Source: Phycisphaeraceae bacterium (lineage in GTDB: Bacteria; Planctomycetota; Phycisphaerae; Phycisphaerales; Phycisphaeraceae). From it: a stretch of 64,000 bases of DNA. The translations under genes and the position numbers were made by a program. This document shows positions 7,423-17,035 of this stretch, one piece after another. How positions within the stretch are numbered: the stretch's first letter is position 1; each line of letters begins with the position of its first letter. The notes beneath the pieces are model-generated. The model searched no databases. It saw nothing but the letters and a program-made list of their open reading frames with translations, and was not told the DNA's origin. The stretch spans positions 1 through 64,000 of the forward strand of contig PBAS01000061.1 of the NCBI GenBank assembly GCA_002716625.1, read 5' to 3'.

Positions 7423-8922
7423 ATGGGCACGGAAGCTGTCATTCTGATTGTGCTGGCGTTGTTGTTCGGGTTCTACATGGCCTGGAACATCGGGGCTAAC
7501 GATGTAGCCAATGCGATGGGTACGTCGGTAGGTTCAGGCGCGCTAACACTCACCGCCGCCGTGATCCTTGCGGCGATTATGGAGTTTGCCGGAGCGTTCA
7601 TCGTCGGGCCGCACGTTTCAGAAACCGTGCGCAAAGGTATCGTGGACCTGGATCTACTGCGGGGTATGGACCGGGGGGCATTGTTGCTGGTTCTAGGCAT
7701 GCTCGCAGCGTTACTGGCAGCCGGCGCATGGCTGCAACTTGCATCCTATTACGGCTGGCCCGTATCGACCACGCACTCGATCGTGGGCGCGATCGTAGGG
7801 TTTGGTGTTGTGGTCGGTGGTATCGAGGCGGTCAAATGGGCCAAGGTTGGCACGATCGCCATGTCGTGGGTTATCTCACCCACACTGTCGGGTGTAATCG
7901 CGTTTGTGATCTTTCGATTCCTCCTTGCAGTGATTTTCTACAAGCCCAATCCGGTTCTGGCAGCAAAAAAAGCTACACCCTATATCGTCTTCGCGGTCCT
8001 GGTTGCCATGATGCTTGTGCTAGCGTTCAAGGGGTTAAAGCCGTTCTGGAAATACCCATTCTGGGAAGATGTATTTGGCTATAAGTTCAAGAGTCATCTG
8101 GATACGGTCCCCCTGACGATCAGTCTGATCACCGCTGGCCTGATTGGGGTCATTGGTGCTTTTGTGTCCTATCGACTTGTGCGTAACATCGAAGAAGAAC
8201 CCGGCACGACCAAGACATTGGAGAATATGTACATACGGCGATCGTTGTCTAAAGCGATCATGCACCTACGTCGCATCCGCAATACGACCACTGGTCAGGT
8301 ACGCGACAATGCAGATTGTGTTCTGCAGGATACTCAGAAACTGCTCCATGATGCCCGTATCAGTACACGCACGCGTGGTGTATCAGGCTACCATCAGGTT
8401 GAACGCATATTTGTTTTTCTGCAGATCATCAGTGCCGGGTTTGTGGCATTCGCCCATGGAGCCAATGACGTTGCCAATGCGATTGGGCCGCTTTCCGCGA
8501 TCATGGAGGTTGTCGATACAACCAAAGAAGCCATGTTCTGGGTTGTACCTGAAACCAAATCACATGTGTCGGTATGGTTGTTGTTGCTGGGGGGAGCCGG
8601 CATTGTCATCGGTTTGGCAACGTGGGGCTGGCGCGTGATTCAGACAATCGGTAAACGGATTACAGAGTTGACTCCTTCACGAGGTTTTTGCGCGGAGTTC
8701 GCCGCGGCGTTGACGATCCTGATTGCATCGGTATACAGCTTGCCCGTCTCAACCACGCACACGCTCGTGGGTGCAGTATTGGGAGTTGGCTTGGCGCGCG
8801 GTGTCGGAGCATTGAACCTGACCACCGTTCGTGACATCATTATTTCCTGGGTCATTACACTGCCTGCAGGCGCCGGACTAGCCATTTTGTTCTTCTATGG
8901 CCTCAAGGCCGTGTTCGTATGA
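7423..8922 (+). CDS. pit: Low-affinity inorganic phosphate transporter Pit
   Basis: A 499-residue membrane protein with the duplicated Pit signature: GANDVANAMGTSVGSGALT in the first half and GANDVANAIGPLSA in the second, each followed by a PVSTTHT/SIVGA-type segment. A charged cytosolic stretch (about residues 255-325) separates the halves. Pit proteins import metal-phosphate complexes with protons. No Shine-Dalgarno is evident before the ATG. It is co-transcribed with the DUF47 gene. Placement under a Pho box is unusual compared with E. coli, where high-affinity Pst is the main Pho-induced importer; no pst gene is in this window. Confidence 0.93.
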   Translation: MGTEAVILIVLALLFGFYMAWNIGANDVANAMGTSVGSGALTLTAAVILAAIMEFAGAFIVGPHVSETVRKGIVDLDLLRGMDRGALLLVLGMLAALLAAGAWLQLASYYGWPVSTTHSIVGAIVGFGVVVGGIEAVKWAKVGTIAMSWVISPTLSGVIAFVIFRFLLAVIFYKPNPVLAAKKATPYIVFAVLVAMMLVLAFKGLKPFWKYPFWEDVFGYKFKSHLDTVPLTISLITAGLIGVIGAFVSYRLVRNIEEEPGTTKTLENMYIRRSLSKAIMHLRRIRNTTTGQVRDNADCVLQDTQKLLHDARISTRTRGVSGYHQVERIFVFLQIISAGFVAFAHGANDVANAIGPLSAIMEVVDTTKEAMFWVVPETKSHVSVWLLLLGGAGIVIGLATWGWRVIQTIGKRITELTPSRGFCAEFAAALTILIASVYSLPVSTTHTLVGAVLGVGLARGVGALNLTTVRDIIISWVITLPAGAGLAILFFYGLKAVFV

Positions 8923-9069
8923 TTGTCTGCCGTACAGGGTGATGTTGTTATACCAGTCGCAAACCCGGCCATAGAAAGTACTCTGGGGTAGAGTGGGGCC
9001 CGGGACACCTGGGCGGCGGGGATTGTTCTGCCACCATATCAGCGGTCCCTCATATATACTTGACCACAT

Positions 9070-9966
9070 GTGTCAATCTGGTGGCGACAATTTTCCCTCC
9101 TGTATGCCTTCATGTCCTATCTGATCTTCTACATTCTATGCATGGTGGTCTTTATGCAGGGGTTGCGCTTCGCCCAGAAACGCGAGGCATTCATGCCACG
9201 TGTGCTTGCCATCAATTACATCTGCGCAACTGTTTTATCAATTACTTACAGCATTTGGGTCAGCAGTGGTACGATATCAATCAATCTCATTGGTATTCTG
9301 CTGGCTGCAACCAATGGGATCCTGTTCTTTGGTGCTGTACTCATAATACTGGCGTCTTATCGGATTGCCGGAACAGGTATCACGGCTGCGGTGGTTAACT
9401 CGGCATTGATTCTACCGGTGCTTGTCGCCCATGCGTTATGGCCTCAAGAAGAACCCATGACTGCTTGGCGATGGATTGCACTTTCGTTGATCCCCGTAAC
9501 GATGTTTCTGATTAGGCCAACTGAGATCTCCACTACCCATTACAGGCTTACGTTGAAGGCAGACCTTCTGCTTTTGGTGTTGTTTTTGTCGCAGGGTATG
9601 ATTAACGTGCTCCATAAGGTTGCAACAAAACATCTTGAACCCGAAAGCCAGGACGAATACCTCACGGTGATATTTTTTGCCGCGGCACTGGGGTCAGCCA
9701 TTTATGCATTCTGTCAGGGAAAAAGACCAAGCTCGCAAGATGTTATTGACGGTGTAATCATCGGGATTTGTAATGCAATGGCGGTGGGGATGTCATTGGG
9801 GGCGATCATGACCATTGGGGCCGTGATTTTCTTCGCAACTTCCGGGCCTGTTGCGATTGTCCTAAACATTGTTATTTCCTTGTGGTTGTGGCGGGAACGA
9901 ATAACAGTCCGACAGGGTGTTGGTGTTACGGCGGCAATTCTTGTTGTTATTTTGACGAATTTATAG
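9070..9966 (+). CDS. DMT-superfamily membrane transporter (EamA-like)
   Basis: A 298-residue protein with about 10 hydrophobic helices arranged as two halves, as in the drug/metabolite transporter superfamily. The second half ends with GPVAIVLNIVISLWLWRERITVRQGVGVTAAILVVIL, a typical EamA C-terminal pattern. The frame opens at GTG 9070; ATG 9112 is a reasonable alternative and neither has a strong ribosome site. The giant permease gene starts 6 bases after its stop, so both are likely on one transcript. The substrate is unknown. Confidence 0.7.
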   Translation: MSIWWRQFSLLYAFMSYLIFYILCMVVFMQGLRFAQKREAFMPRVLAINYICATVLSITYSIWVSSGTISINLIGILLAATNGILFFGAVLIILASYRIAGTGITAAVVNSALILPVLVAHALWPQEEPMTAWRWIALSLIPVTMFLIRPTEISTTHYRLTLKADLLLLVLFLSQGMINVLHKVATKHLEPESQDEYLTVIFFAAALGSAIYAFCQGKRPSSQDVIDGVIIGICNAMAVGMSLGAIMTIGAVIFFATSGPVAIVLNIVISLWLWRERITVRQGVGVTAAILVVILTNL

Positions 9967-9971
9967 TCGAT

Positions 9972-12900
9972 ATGAAACATGCGATCGCGATAGCAGGCAT
10001 TCTTGTTACATCACTGTTCATATCAGCAATGATTCTGATTCGTTTGCAGGGTCAGATTCCCAGCAGCTCGGCAGTGAGTCTCAAGGATAGTTTGTCAGGA
10101 AAACTTGACTTTGGTGCAATATTTTCTGCTATCACGGATGAAAATATCGCCCACAAGCATGCGGAGGTGGTGAAATACAGGTCTCGACTGGCTGGTACGC
10201 AAGAAAATCTAGAGGTATCACGATGGGTAGAACAGGAACTGCGTCGCAGTGGGTTGAAGGTTATCACGCAGTCATTTCCGGTCACGGTGCCCGTCACTAA
10301 ATGGTGTCGCATCACCACGGCAGATAATGCATTGATTCCGGGTGTCACGATAGACCCATTTTGGCCAAACCTGGTACGAACATGCACGACGCTGCCGGAA
10401 CCTGACGGGGTAACTGGTCGGGTGGTGGATATTGGTACTGGGTCGATGCGAGAGCTGAATGGTAAAGACATTGCAGGCAATATCGCATTGGTTTCCATGC
10501 CGTTAAACAGCAGCAGTCAGCCCTGGCTGGATGCGGCCAAGCTCGGTGCTGCTGCATTGTTGTTTAGGCCACCGGATGATCCGAGAGGATTTATGGCCAA
10601 AACACTGAATTTCCCGGCAGATCTACCACGTTTTTATGTGACTGGTGATGCGGATTCACTTATTGGCCAATTGGTAAAGATTTCAGCGCGAGTCGACTGG
10701 GAAATTCTTGAAGCACAAAATGTGATTGGTGTTCTGGAACCAGACCGCCCGAGTAATGAGGCATTGGCGATCGTATCCCACACTGATTCATGGTCACCGG
10801 TTCCGGATATTGCGCCAGGTTATCAAGATGGGGCAAGTGTGGCGTGCATGCTGGGCATTGCTGAAGCGTTGGCGGCACAACGACAGAAGCTGACGCGGAC
10901 AGCCATCTTTATTTCTGTATCAGGTCGCTACAGCGGTTCGGCCGGTATACGAGAATTTACGGATGCCATAGGGATCCGTACCCAAAAGCTTTCGAATAAT
11001 CTTCGGATTAAACAGCGACTTACACTTGCTCGGGGGCATCAAGATGCAGTGGCTGCAGCACGTGATGCAATAATGGGGCGGAACTATTGGTCGTTAGATT
11101 CGAATTCTGAAGGTTTACTTTGGCGCAAGCATGGGCAACGAGCACGCCAGGTTTTACAGATGGTGTCTACGGAGGTGATTGGTAAATATGTTTCCCAGTT
11201 GCAGTACAGGTCGGAACAGGCACGCATCAAGTGGGTGGAGGCAAGCCGGCCCAGTCAGGGCCCTCTGTTTGAAGATATGCATCAAACCAGCCGTCAGTCC
11301 CACCGTGCGCAGACTGCAGCCACTGCTGACCTGATCAATCTTAAACAGGTGTTTGGTGATGTGTTGGATAATGCCGGAGCCCGCAAGCTTATTGACGACG
11401 CACTCACGGAGGCCATGGAATCATCCCGGGCGACCATTCGCTACGAGGAGGATAAGCTCCGGATTGCAGAGCTATTTGCGCCGCTGACGAAAGCATACTA
11501 TTTTTTACCAATCGGGATCAGCAGCACTGGACCATTGGGGTATTACGGTGATCCGGTGATTACACAAAATCTTAAGGCAACAGCAGATGCTATTTCCGAA
11601 TTGAAAGCACAGTGGAGTCATCAAACCGCCAGGCGGCCCAGCCTACATCGCGAGGATTTTTTTCGTGATGCACATCAGGAGCAAAAGACAGAGATAGGCC
11701 CCAAATTATTTAGTGGATTTTCCTCTCCCGGTACCGCTGTAATCCCGGATTCCGACGGCAGTCGCAGTGGCGAGGGCGTTCTCTTTCTCGCGGGGCATGC
11801 ACCAATCTTTTTCAACGGGCTCTTGTCCCAAGATAATTACCGAACACCCTATGACAACACGGTCAATATCACATCAGTGACTGCAAAGACACAGCTTTTG
11901 GCCGCATTGGCCGGGGAGATCACATCAGGCGGTACAAAGCTCTTGCATGCGGGTAGTGGGGCGCCTGGGTTGCGTTTTTGGCATTCAGATTGTCATGGCC
12001 AAGTTCTGACCACGGGAGTCAGTAATACGTTGCTGCCCAATCAGCCGGTTCAAAATGCGTTGGTTGTCTTCGGGGGTAAAACTCGTGAATCAATGTATAT
12101 CCAGAAAGCGAGGAGTGGCTATTTCAGGTTTCCGGTCATCGATGCCTTTGACTGGGCCATGGTAGAGGCATACACCGTTGATCCAGAGACCGGCCGGATT
12201 ATGGGAGCGAAAGATCAGGGGCCATCGGGCGTTCGATTTCCCACGCAGTTTTCCGATAAAGACAAGTTTTTTCAGGAACGTGAGAACGAGGCAACAGTGA
12301 TTCTTGCGCGTCTTTCACCACTGGATATTTATCGCACGATTGGTCCTCATGGAACACCCCAGACGATCGAGGTGCTTGATGCACGGTTCAAGGTATCACC
12401 TACGGAATATTCCATTACCGAAGCGTGGGAACGTGGCGCTACCATCTTCACAAAGCCTGCGGATCTGTTTTACGTCATCTTGAAAAACATGCCGGAACAA
12501 AATGGCCTGCCTCATAAAAACCCTGGCTTGGCAGGTCTATATACAGAGGGATTTCTTCTGGGACATGATCCAGATTATCTCGAATTTCCCCGGGGTCATG
12601 ACTTTTGGGGGCCCGGTTACCTGTCTGGTCGTGATCGCAGGTTGATTTATCAGGAGGTAGATGCTGCAATCAGTGCTGCTGCGTGCAATCGGCAACGTCT
12701 CGATACTCAGATTGCCACCGGGGTGGCAGATCAAGCCACGGTCGATTTGGCAAACCGATCTGATGAACAGTTAAGAACTGCCATTGAATCACTAAAGGGT
12801 CAAGACTATGCCTCTGCATACCGCGACCTGGCCGCCTCATCTGCTATCTCCGCCCGGGTTTATCCAGCGATTCGGATAGCAATCTTTGATGCGGTGGGGG

Positions 12901-14969
12901 GGATCCTGCTCTATATGTTTTTGATTGTGCCGTTCTCTGTTTTTGCCGAACGGCTATTGTTCGGGTTTTCAGATATTCGGTCACGTCTGGCCAGTACTCT
13001 CGTAATATTTCTACTTGTGTTTTCTCTGATTCGTCTGACCCATCCAGCATATACGCTGGTTACTTCACCAATGATCGTGTTGGTGGGTTTCATCATCTTC
13101 ATGCTCTGTCTGCTGATCATGGGCTTTGTGCTGGGTAAGTTTGTGGAGCGGATGCGGGTTTGGCGCCAGACCTTTGTTTCAGAAGTTGCCGTTGTCACGG
13201 AGGCTTCGTCACTCGGTGCAACTGGTGCGGCGTTTGCACTGGGTACCAATAATATGAGAAAGCGCAAGGTACGCACGACATGTACCGTACTGACGCTAGT
13301 ATTGATCAGTTTCTGTCTTGTCTGTTTTACCGCTCCGCGACCCCAGCTTAAGACCAAGCAGATCGCCATCGGCCCGTCTTCCTACGATGGCTTGGTACTT
13401 CGGTCAGAATCTGAAATCGCTGCCGCAAGTTTGCAGTATTTTGATCGGGGCCATTTGATTCCCCGCGTAAGTATGACGTCAGGTGTGACTGCCGTGTATG
13501 ACCGACCGGATGGTTCAACACGAAAAGCAGTTGTACATGGTGTTCTATATCTGGATGAGGATGAACGTCTTGTTACGGGTGTTGATGAAGCACTGTTGCC
13601 TGGTGGCAGGTGGTTTGATGCTCGTGATAAAGATGTGTGTTACATTTCTCATCATACAGCTGCTCAACTTGGCATTGATTCGGTGGATATTGGTAACCAA
13701 GACATACGTATCCTGTACCAATCAAAATTACTTCATGTCATCGGGGTTTTTCGCGGTGAAGATATCGACCAAATACGCGACGCCGATCGGGAAAGATTGA
13801 CACCTATCAGTGTGGGGGAGGCAGGGATACGTAACCAGCGCATGCGGCAGGGGAATCGGTTTGCCGAAGGCGCCAGAGGTGCTACCAACATCAGTTTTGA
13901 CTACGTTCGTGGCCAGGATCTGATCATACGACCGTGGGGGGCGACGATGGCCACCAACTTTAGCTCTGCGGTTGTCCTGTTTGGTGATATGCCATTTGGG
14001 ATGGTCCAAAAATTTATTGACCTAGTTCTCGACCGTACACCAACATTTGCACGGTACGCGGTCGATGGTTTGGCCTACTTCGGGGCACGACTTCGTTCGG
14101 TGGGGTTGGAAGGCTATGTCGATATTATCATCCCTTTGCTTGTTGGGTCATTTATCGTCTTCAATACGATGTTGGGCAGTGTGTATGAACGCCGGTCGGA
14201 AATCGCTATTTACTCTGCGGTCGGCCTTTCACCTCGCTATGTCTTTTATCTTTTCCTGGCTGAAAGTCTTGTTTATGCCGTGATCGGTGTTGTGGGGGGG
14301 TACTTGCTGGCTCTTGGCTTGCAGTGGATTTCGCATTTAGGAGGTGGGTTCATGGGGTTGGACATGAACTATTCAAGCCGTAGTGCCATTTATGTCACCG
14401 TGATCCTGATGGTCGTTGTTGTTCTTTCCAGTTTTGTTCCCGCGTACCAGGCGGCACATGTTGCGTCACCTTCGGAAAACATCAAGTGGAGTTTGCCATC
14501 ATCCGGGCCTGAAGGTCACATCCATTTCGAACTTCCTTTTACCTATATCGGTCGCGACATACTTGCGGTCGTTCCATTTATTGTATCATGGTTCGATGCC
14601 CATGGGGAAGATTCATCCGGTGAATTTGCTTCTGAACGCTCTAGAGTGGAAATCACTTGGTCCGATTCAAAACCTGCCTTAACGGTCGCAACGATCGTAT
14701 GGCTACGACCCTATGATCTGGGTGTCAGCCAGGAGATTCGGGTGTCAATATGTCCATCGCTTGATCCCACCATTTATATGGTGAGGGTTGATGCGCAGCA
14801 TCTGTCAGGCAGTGAAGTGTCATGGCGCCGGACCAATGACCGCTTTGTCCGCCTGCTTCGACAACATCTGCTGAGTTGGCGTGGCTTGCCACTCCGCAGC
14901 AAAGATCAGTTATGGCAGACGGGCCATGGGATGTTATCGAAAGGGGCGGGGTCCTTGCTCGTGTCGTGA
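9972..14969 (+). CDS. Giant fusion: PA/M28-like pseudo-peptidase plus FtsX/MacB-type permease
   Basis: The frame is open further upstream, but ATG 9972, 6 bases after the previous stop, begins a natural signal anchor; 1665 residues. Residues 130-240 look like a protease-associated domain and 245-340 like an M28 aminopeptidase core: H270xD272 and D286 (YQDGAS) are kept. The Glu-Glu pair expected in the catalytic loop is replaced (FISVSGRYSGSAG), so peptidase activity is doubtful. A long exported middle region follows. Three helices lie near 970-1055, one near 1105-1122, and an FtsX core covers about 1385-1495 (FNTMLGSVYERRSEIAIYSAVGLSP, FVPAYQAAHVASP). A soluble tail of about 160 residues ends it. 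FtsX-type permeases normally need an ABC ATPase; none is encoded nearby. Function unknown. Confidence 0.8.
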   Translation: MKHAIAIAGILVTSLFISAMILIRLQGQIPSSSAVSLKDSLSGKLDFGAIFSAITDENIAHKHAEVVKYRSRLAGTQENLEVSRWVEQELRRSGLKVITQSFPVTVPVTKWCRITTADNALIPGVTIDPFWPNLVRTCTTLPEPDGVTGRVVDIGTGSMRELNGKDIAGNIALVSMPLNSSSQPWLDAAKLGAAALLFRPPDDPRGFMAKTLNFPADLPRFYVTGDADSLIGQLVKISARVDWEILEAQNVIGVLEPDRPSNEALAIVSHTDSWSPVPDIAPGYQDGASVACMLGIAEALAAQRQKLTRTAIFISVSGRYSGSAGIREFTDAIGIRTQKLSNNLRIKQRLTLARGHQDAVAAARDAIMGRNYWSLDSNSEGLLWRKHGQRARQVLQMVSTEVIGKYVSQLQYRSEQARIKWVEASRPSQGPLFEDMHQTSRQSHRAQTAATADLINLKQVFGDVLDNAGARKLIDDALTEAMESSRATIRYEEDKLRIAELFAPLTKAYYFLPIGISSTGPLGYYGDPVITQNLKATADAISELKAQWSHQTARRPSLHREDFFRDAHQEQKTEIGPKLFSGFSSPGTAVIPDSDGSRSGEGVLFLAGHAPIFFNGLLSQDNYRTPYDNTVNITSVTAKTQLLAALAGEITSGGTKLLHAGSGAPGLRFWHSDCHGQVLTTGVSNTLLPNQPVQNALVVFGGKTRESMYIQKARSGYFRFPVIDAFDWAMVEAYTVDPETGRIMGAKDQGPSGVRFPTQFSDKDKFFQERENEATVILARLSPLDIYRTIGPHGTPQTIEVLDARFKVSPTEYSITEAWERGATIFTKPADLFYVILKNMPEQNGLPHKNPGLAGLYTEGFLLGHDPDYLEFPRGHDFWGPGYLSGRDRRLIYQEVDAAISAAACNRQRLDTQIATGVADQATVDLANRSDEQLRTAIESLKGQDYASAYRDLAASSAISARVYPAIRIAIFDAVGGILLYMFLIVPFSVFAERLLFGFSDIRSRLASTLVIFLLVFSLIRLTHPAYTLVTSPMIVLVGFIIFMLCLLIMGFVLGKFVERMRVWRQTFVSEVAVVTEASSLGATGAAFALGTNNMRKRKVRTTCTVLTLVLISFCLVCFTAPRPQLKTKQIAIGPSSYDGLVLRSESEIAAASLQYFDRGHLIPRVSMTSGVTAVYDRPDGSTRKAVVHGVLYLDEDERLVTGVDEALLPGGRWFDARDKDVCYISHHTAAQLGIDSVDIGNQDIRILYQSKLLHVIGVFRGEDIDQIRDADRERLTPISVGEAGIRNQRMRQGNRFAEGARGATNISFDYVRGQDLIIRPWGATMATNFSSAVVLFGDMPFGMVQKFIDLVLDRTPTFARYAVDGLAYFGARLRSVGLEGYVDIIIPLLVGSFIVFNTMLGSVYERRSEIAIYSAVGLSPRYVFYLFLAESLVYAVIGVVGGYLLALGLQWISHLGGGFMGLDMNYSSRSAIYVTVILMVVVVLSSFVPAYQAAHVASPSENIKWSLPSSGPEGHIHFELPFTYIGRDILAVVPFIVSWFDAHGEDSSGEFASERSRVEITWSDSKPALTVATIVWLRPYDLGVSQEIRVSICPSLDPTIYMVRVDAQHLSGSEVSWRRTNDRFVRLLRQHLLSWRGLPLRSKDQLWQTGHGMLSKGAGSLLVS

Positions 14970-15048
14970 AGCACTTATCATCGGATATGTGTAGAGTAAT
15001 GACTCGTGAAATCCTTCTCCTGACTTAACCAATAGGTAGAGGTCATCC

Positions 15049-16035
15049 ATGATTCATGTCGCCATAGTTGGAGCCGGTAGTATTGGGAATAAGCACGCGG
15101 AGTGCTATCAGAAAAACCGATATACGCGAGTTGTTGCAGTATGCGACAAGTTAACACAGAAGGCAGAAACTTCTGCGCAGCGTTATAGATGTAAGGCCTA
15201 CAATTCCGTGGAGCAGATGTTGGCTGCAGGGTTGCGGATTGATGCGGCTGCCGTTACCACTGCCGGCGTGGAGAACGGAAGCCACCACTATGCGCCGACC
15301 ATGGAACTGCTGGCAGCCCGCATCCCGGTTCTCGGTGAGAAACCGATCTCCAATAATATCAATCATGCACGGCAGATGGTCAATCTGGCAAAAACCAAAC
15401 GGGTTCGTTACGCGATCAATCTGAACCACCGCTTTACCCCAGCTGCTGTACGAGCCCAGCAATGGATCAAGAAAGGCCGACTCGGGGAAATCAACGTCAT
15501 TAACATGACGTTATGGATTAATAACCCCAACGAATCAAGCCCTCATTTCCATATGAGGGCTTTGCATCCACATTCGATCGATGTAATGCGGTATTTTTGT
15601 GGTGACGTGAAAAAAGTACATGCTTTTTTCAAGAAAGGTAAGGGAAGAAAGATATGGTCCAACGTTCAGGTCAACATGCTGTTTTCGAATGGTGTGATTG
15701 GGCACTTAACCGGAAGTTATGATGCGGGTGGCAGTTATGGACAGGAGACGTGCGAGATTGTGGGTTCGGACGGACGCGCGGTGATTCATGAGGCATGCGA
15801 GAAACTTGTATTTTATCCAAGGACTGGTAAACAGGTCGAGGTGTATGAACATCTTGGAAACATGAATGTATTTGCCGATACCTTTCAATCTCGGATTGAT
15901 GCCTGGGTTGATGATTTACGTAAGAAGACGCCCCCGACAAAAGTGGATGCTAAAGCGGAGGATGCACTCAAGGCGCAACTTGTTATCGAGGCAGCCATTG
16001 AGAGTTGGAAAAAGGATAAAGTGGTTTCTGTTTAA
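15049..16035 (+). CDS. Gfo/Idh/MocA family oxidoreductase
   Basis: A 328-residue protein. An N-terminal Rossmann fold opens with VAIVGAGSIGNKHAECY, and the family EKP motif appears as LGEKPIS near residue 104. The C-terminal alpha/beta dehydrogenase domain has the expected INLNHRFTPA strand and a HPHSIDVMRYF segment with the usual conserved His. Such enzymes oxidise or reduce sugars, inositols and related compounds with NAD(P). AGAGGT precedes the ATG. A PhyH-family gene follows after 25 bases, so the two probably act on a shared substrate, which cannot be named. Confidence 0.9.
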   Translation: MIHVAIVGAGSIGNKHAECYQKNRYTRVVAVCDKLTQKAETSAQRYRCKAYNSVEQMLAAGLRIDAAAVTTAGVENGSHHYAPTMELLAARIPVLGEKPISNNINHARQMVNLAKTKRVRYAINLNHRFTPAAVRAQQWIKKGRLGEINVINMTLWINNPNESSPHFHMRALHPHSIDVMRYFCGDVKKVHAFFKKGKGRKIWSNVQVNMLFSNGVIGHLTGSYDAGGSYGQETCEIVGSDGRAVIHEACEKLVFYPRTGKQVEVYEHLGNMNVFADTFQSRIDAWVDDLRKKTPPTKVDAKAEDALKAQLVIEAAIESWKKDKVVSV

Positions 16036-16060
16036 TTGATTTCTTTCCAGGCTTACAATC

Positions 16061-16948
16061 ATGCTTTCAGGCAATCAAATCAATCAATTTGAACGAAACG
16101 GATTCCTCAATGCCGGTGTCGTTCTTGAAAATGAGGAAATTGATGATCTATGCAATGCACTCGAAACGGTTCTTGCCAGGGGTCCTGAGGGATTTGGCCA
16201 TGGTCAGGCGAAACCAGTTCTTTTTCATAACATGATTTCAGGTGAGCATTCGCAAACTGAACGCGCGGTGTACCAAATTGTCAATATCTGGGAGGCGGCC
16301 CCAGCTTTTGAGCGTCTTCTTTATCACCCGTTCATTGTGCAGGCGATTCATCAACTGACTAGTTTTGGATCAATCCAGATCTGGCATGATCAGATCCAGT
16401 ACAAACCCCCCCAGAGTGGGGGGGCCAACGCGTGGCACCAAGATGCACCCTATTGGCCGAGCATTGAACCCATGACGCCGGTGTCAGCCTGGATCGCGCT
16501 GGATAATGTAGATGAGTTGAACGGTTGCATGTGGATGGTGCCAGGTTCACATCGCTGGGGTAATCAGATCGAATACCTGCACGAACAGAAGCACCTTCAA
16601 CATGCAGATCATTTCTGTGAGATTGCCAACTTTACGCCGCCACCTGACCAACCGATTCAACAAGTGGATGCCGTCAGTTGTCCGGTCAAGAGGGGTGAAG
16701 TTCATTTTCATCATTCACTGACATGGCACGGGTCGCCAGAAAATGCGTCTAGTCGTGCCCGCCGGGCCATTGCCATCCACTACATGTCCAGCGAAGCACG
16801 ATTCACCGGGCGTGAACACGTGATGAAACAATTTATCAAGGTTGATGTGGGGCAGACCATGTTGGAAGCAGGTAACCATTTTCCGATCGTGTTTCAAGGT
16901 GGACAGGCAGTTGAAGCACCCAAGACGCCGACTTTCGCACAACGTTGA
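16061..16948 (+). CDS. Phytanoyl-CoA dioxygenase (PhyH) family protein
   Basis: A 295-residue protein of the Fe(II)/2-oxoglutarate PhyH family. The metal-binding HxD is in WHQDAPYWP, the distal His is in HSLTWHGSPENAS, and the 2-oxoglutarate-binding Arg is probably in SRARRAIAIHYM. The WMVPGSHRWG segment is typical. It follows the Gfo/Idh gene closely and likely shares its transcript. Planctomycetes carry many PhyH paralogs of unknown substrate. Hydroxylation of a small organic compound is the safest reading. Confidence 0.88.
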   Translation: MLSGNQINQFERNGFLNAGVVLENEEIDDLCNALETVLARGPEGFGHGQAKPVLFHNMISGEHSQTERAVYQIVNIWEAAPAFERLLYHPFIVQAIHQLTSFGSIQIWHDQIQYKPPQSGGANAWHQDAPYWPSIEPMTPVSAWIALDNVDELNGCMWMVPGSHRWGNQIEYLHEQKHLQHADHFCEIANFTPPPDQPIQQVDAVSCPVKRGEVHFHHSLTWHGSPENASSRARRAIAIHYMSSEARFTGREHVMKQFIKVDVGQTMLEAGNHFPIVFQGGQAVEAPKTPTFAQR

Positions 16949-17035
16949 GCAGGACCAGTCTGGACAAGGGTCACCTGCTTGTTGGTATTCTCCCTTGACA
17001 ATCTTCGCGGGTGCGGATTCGAATTGATATGGGGC

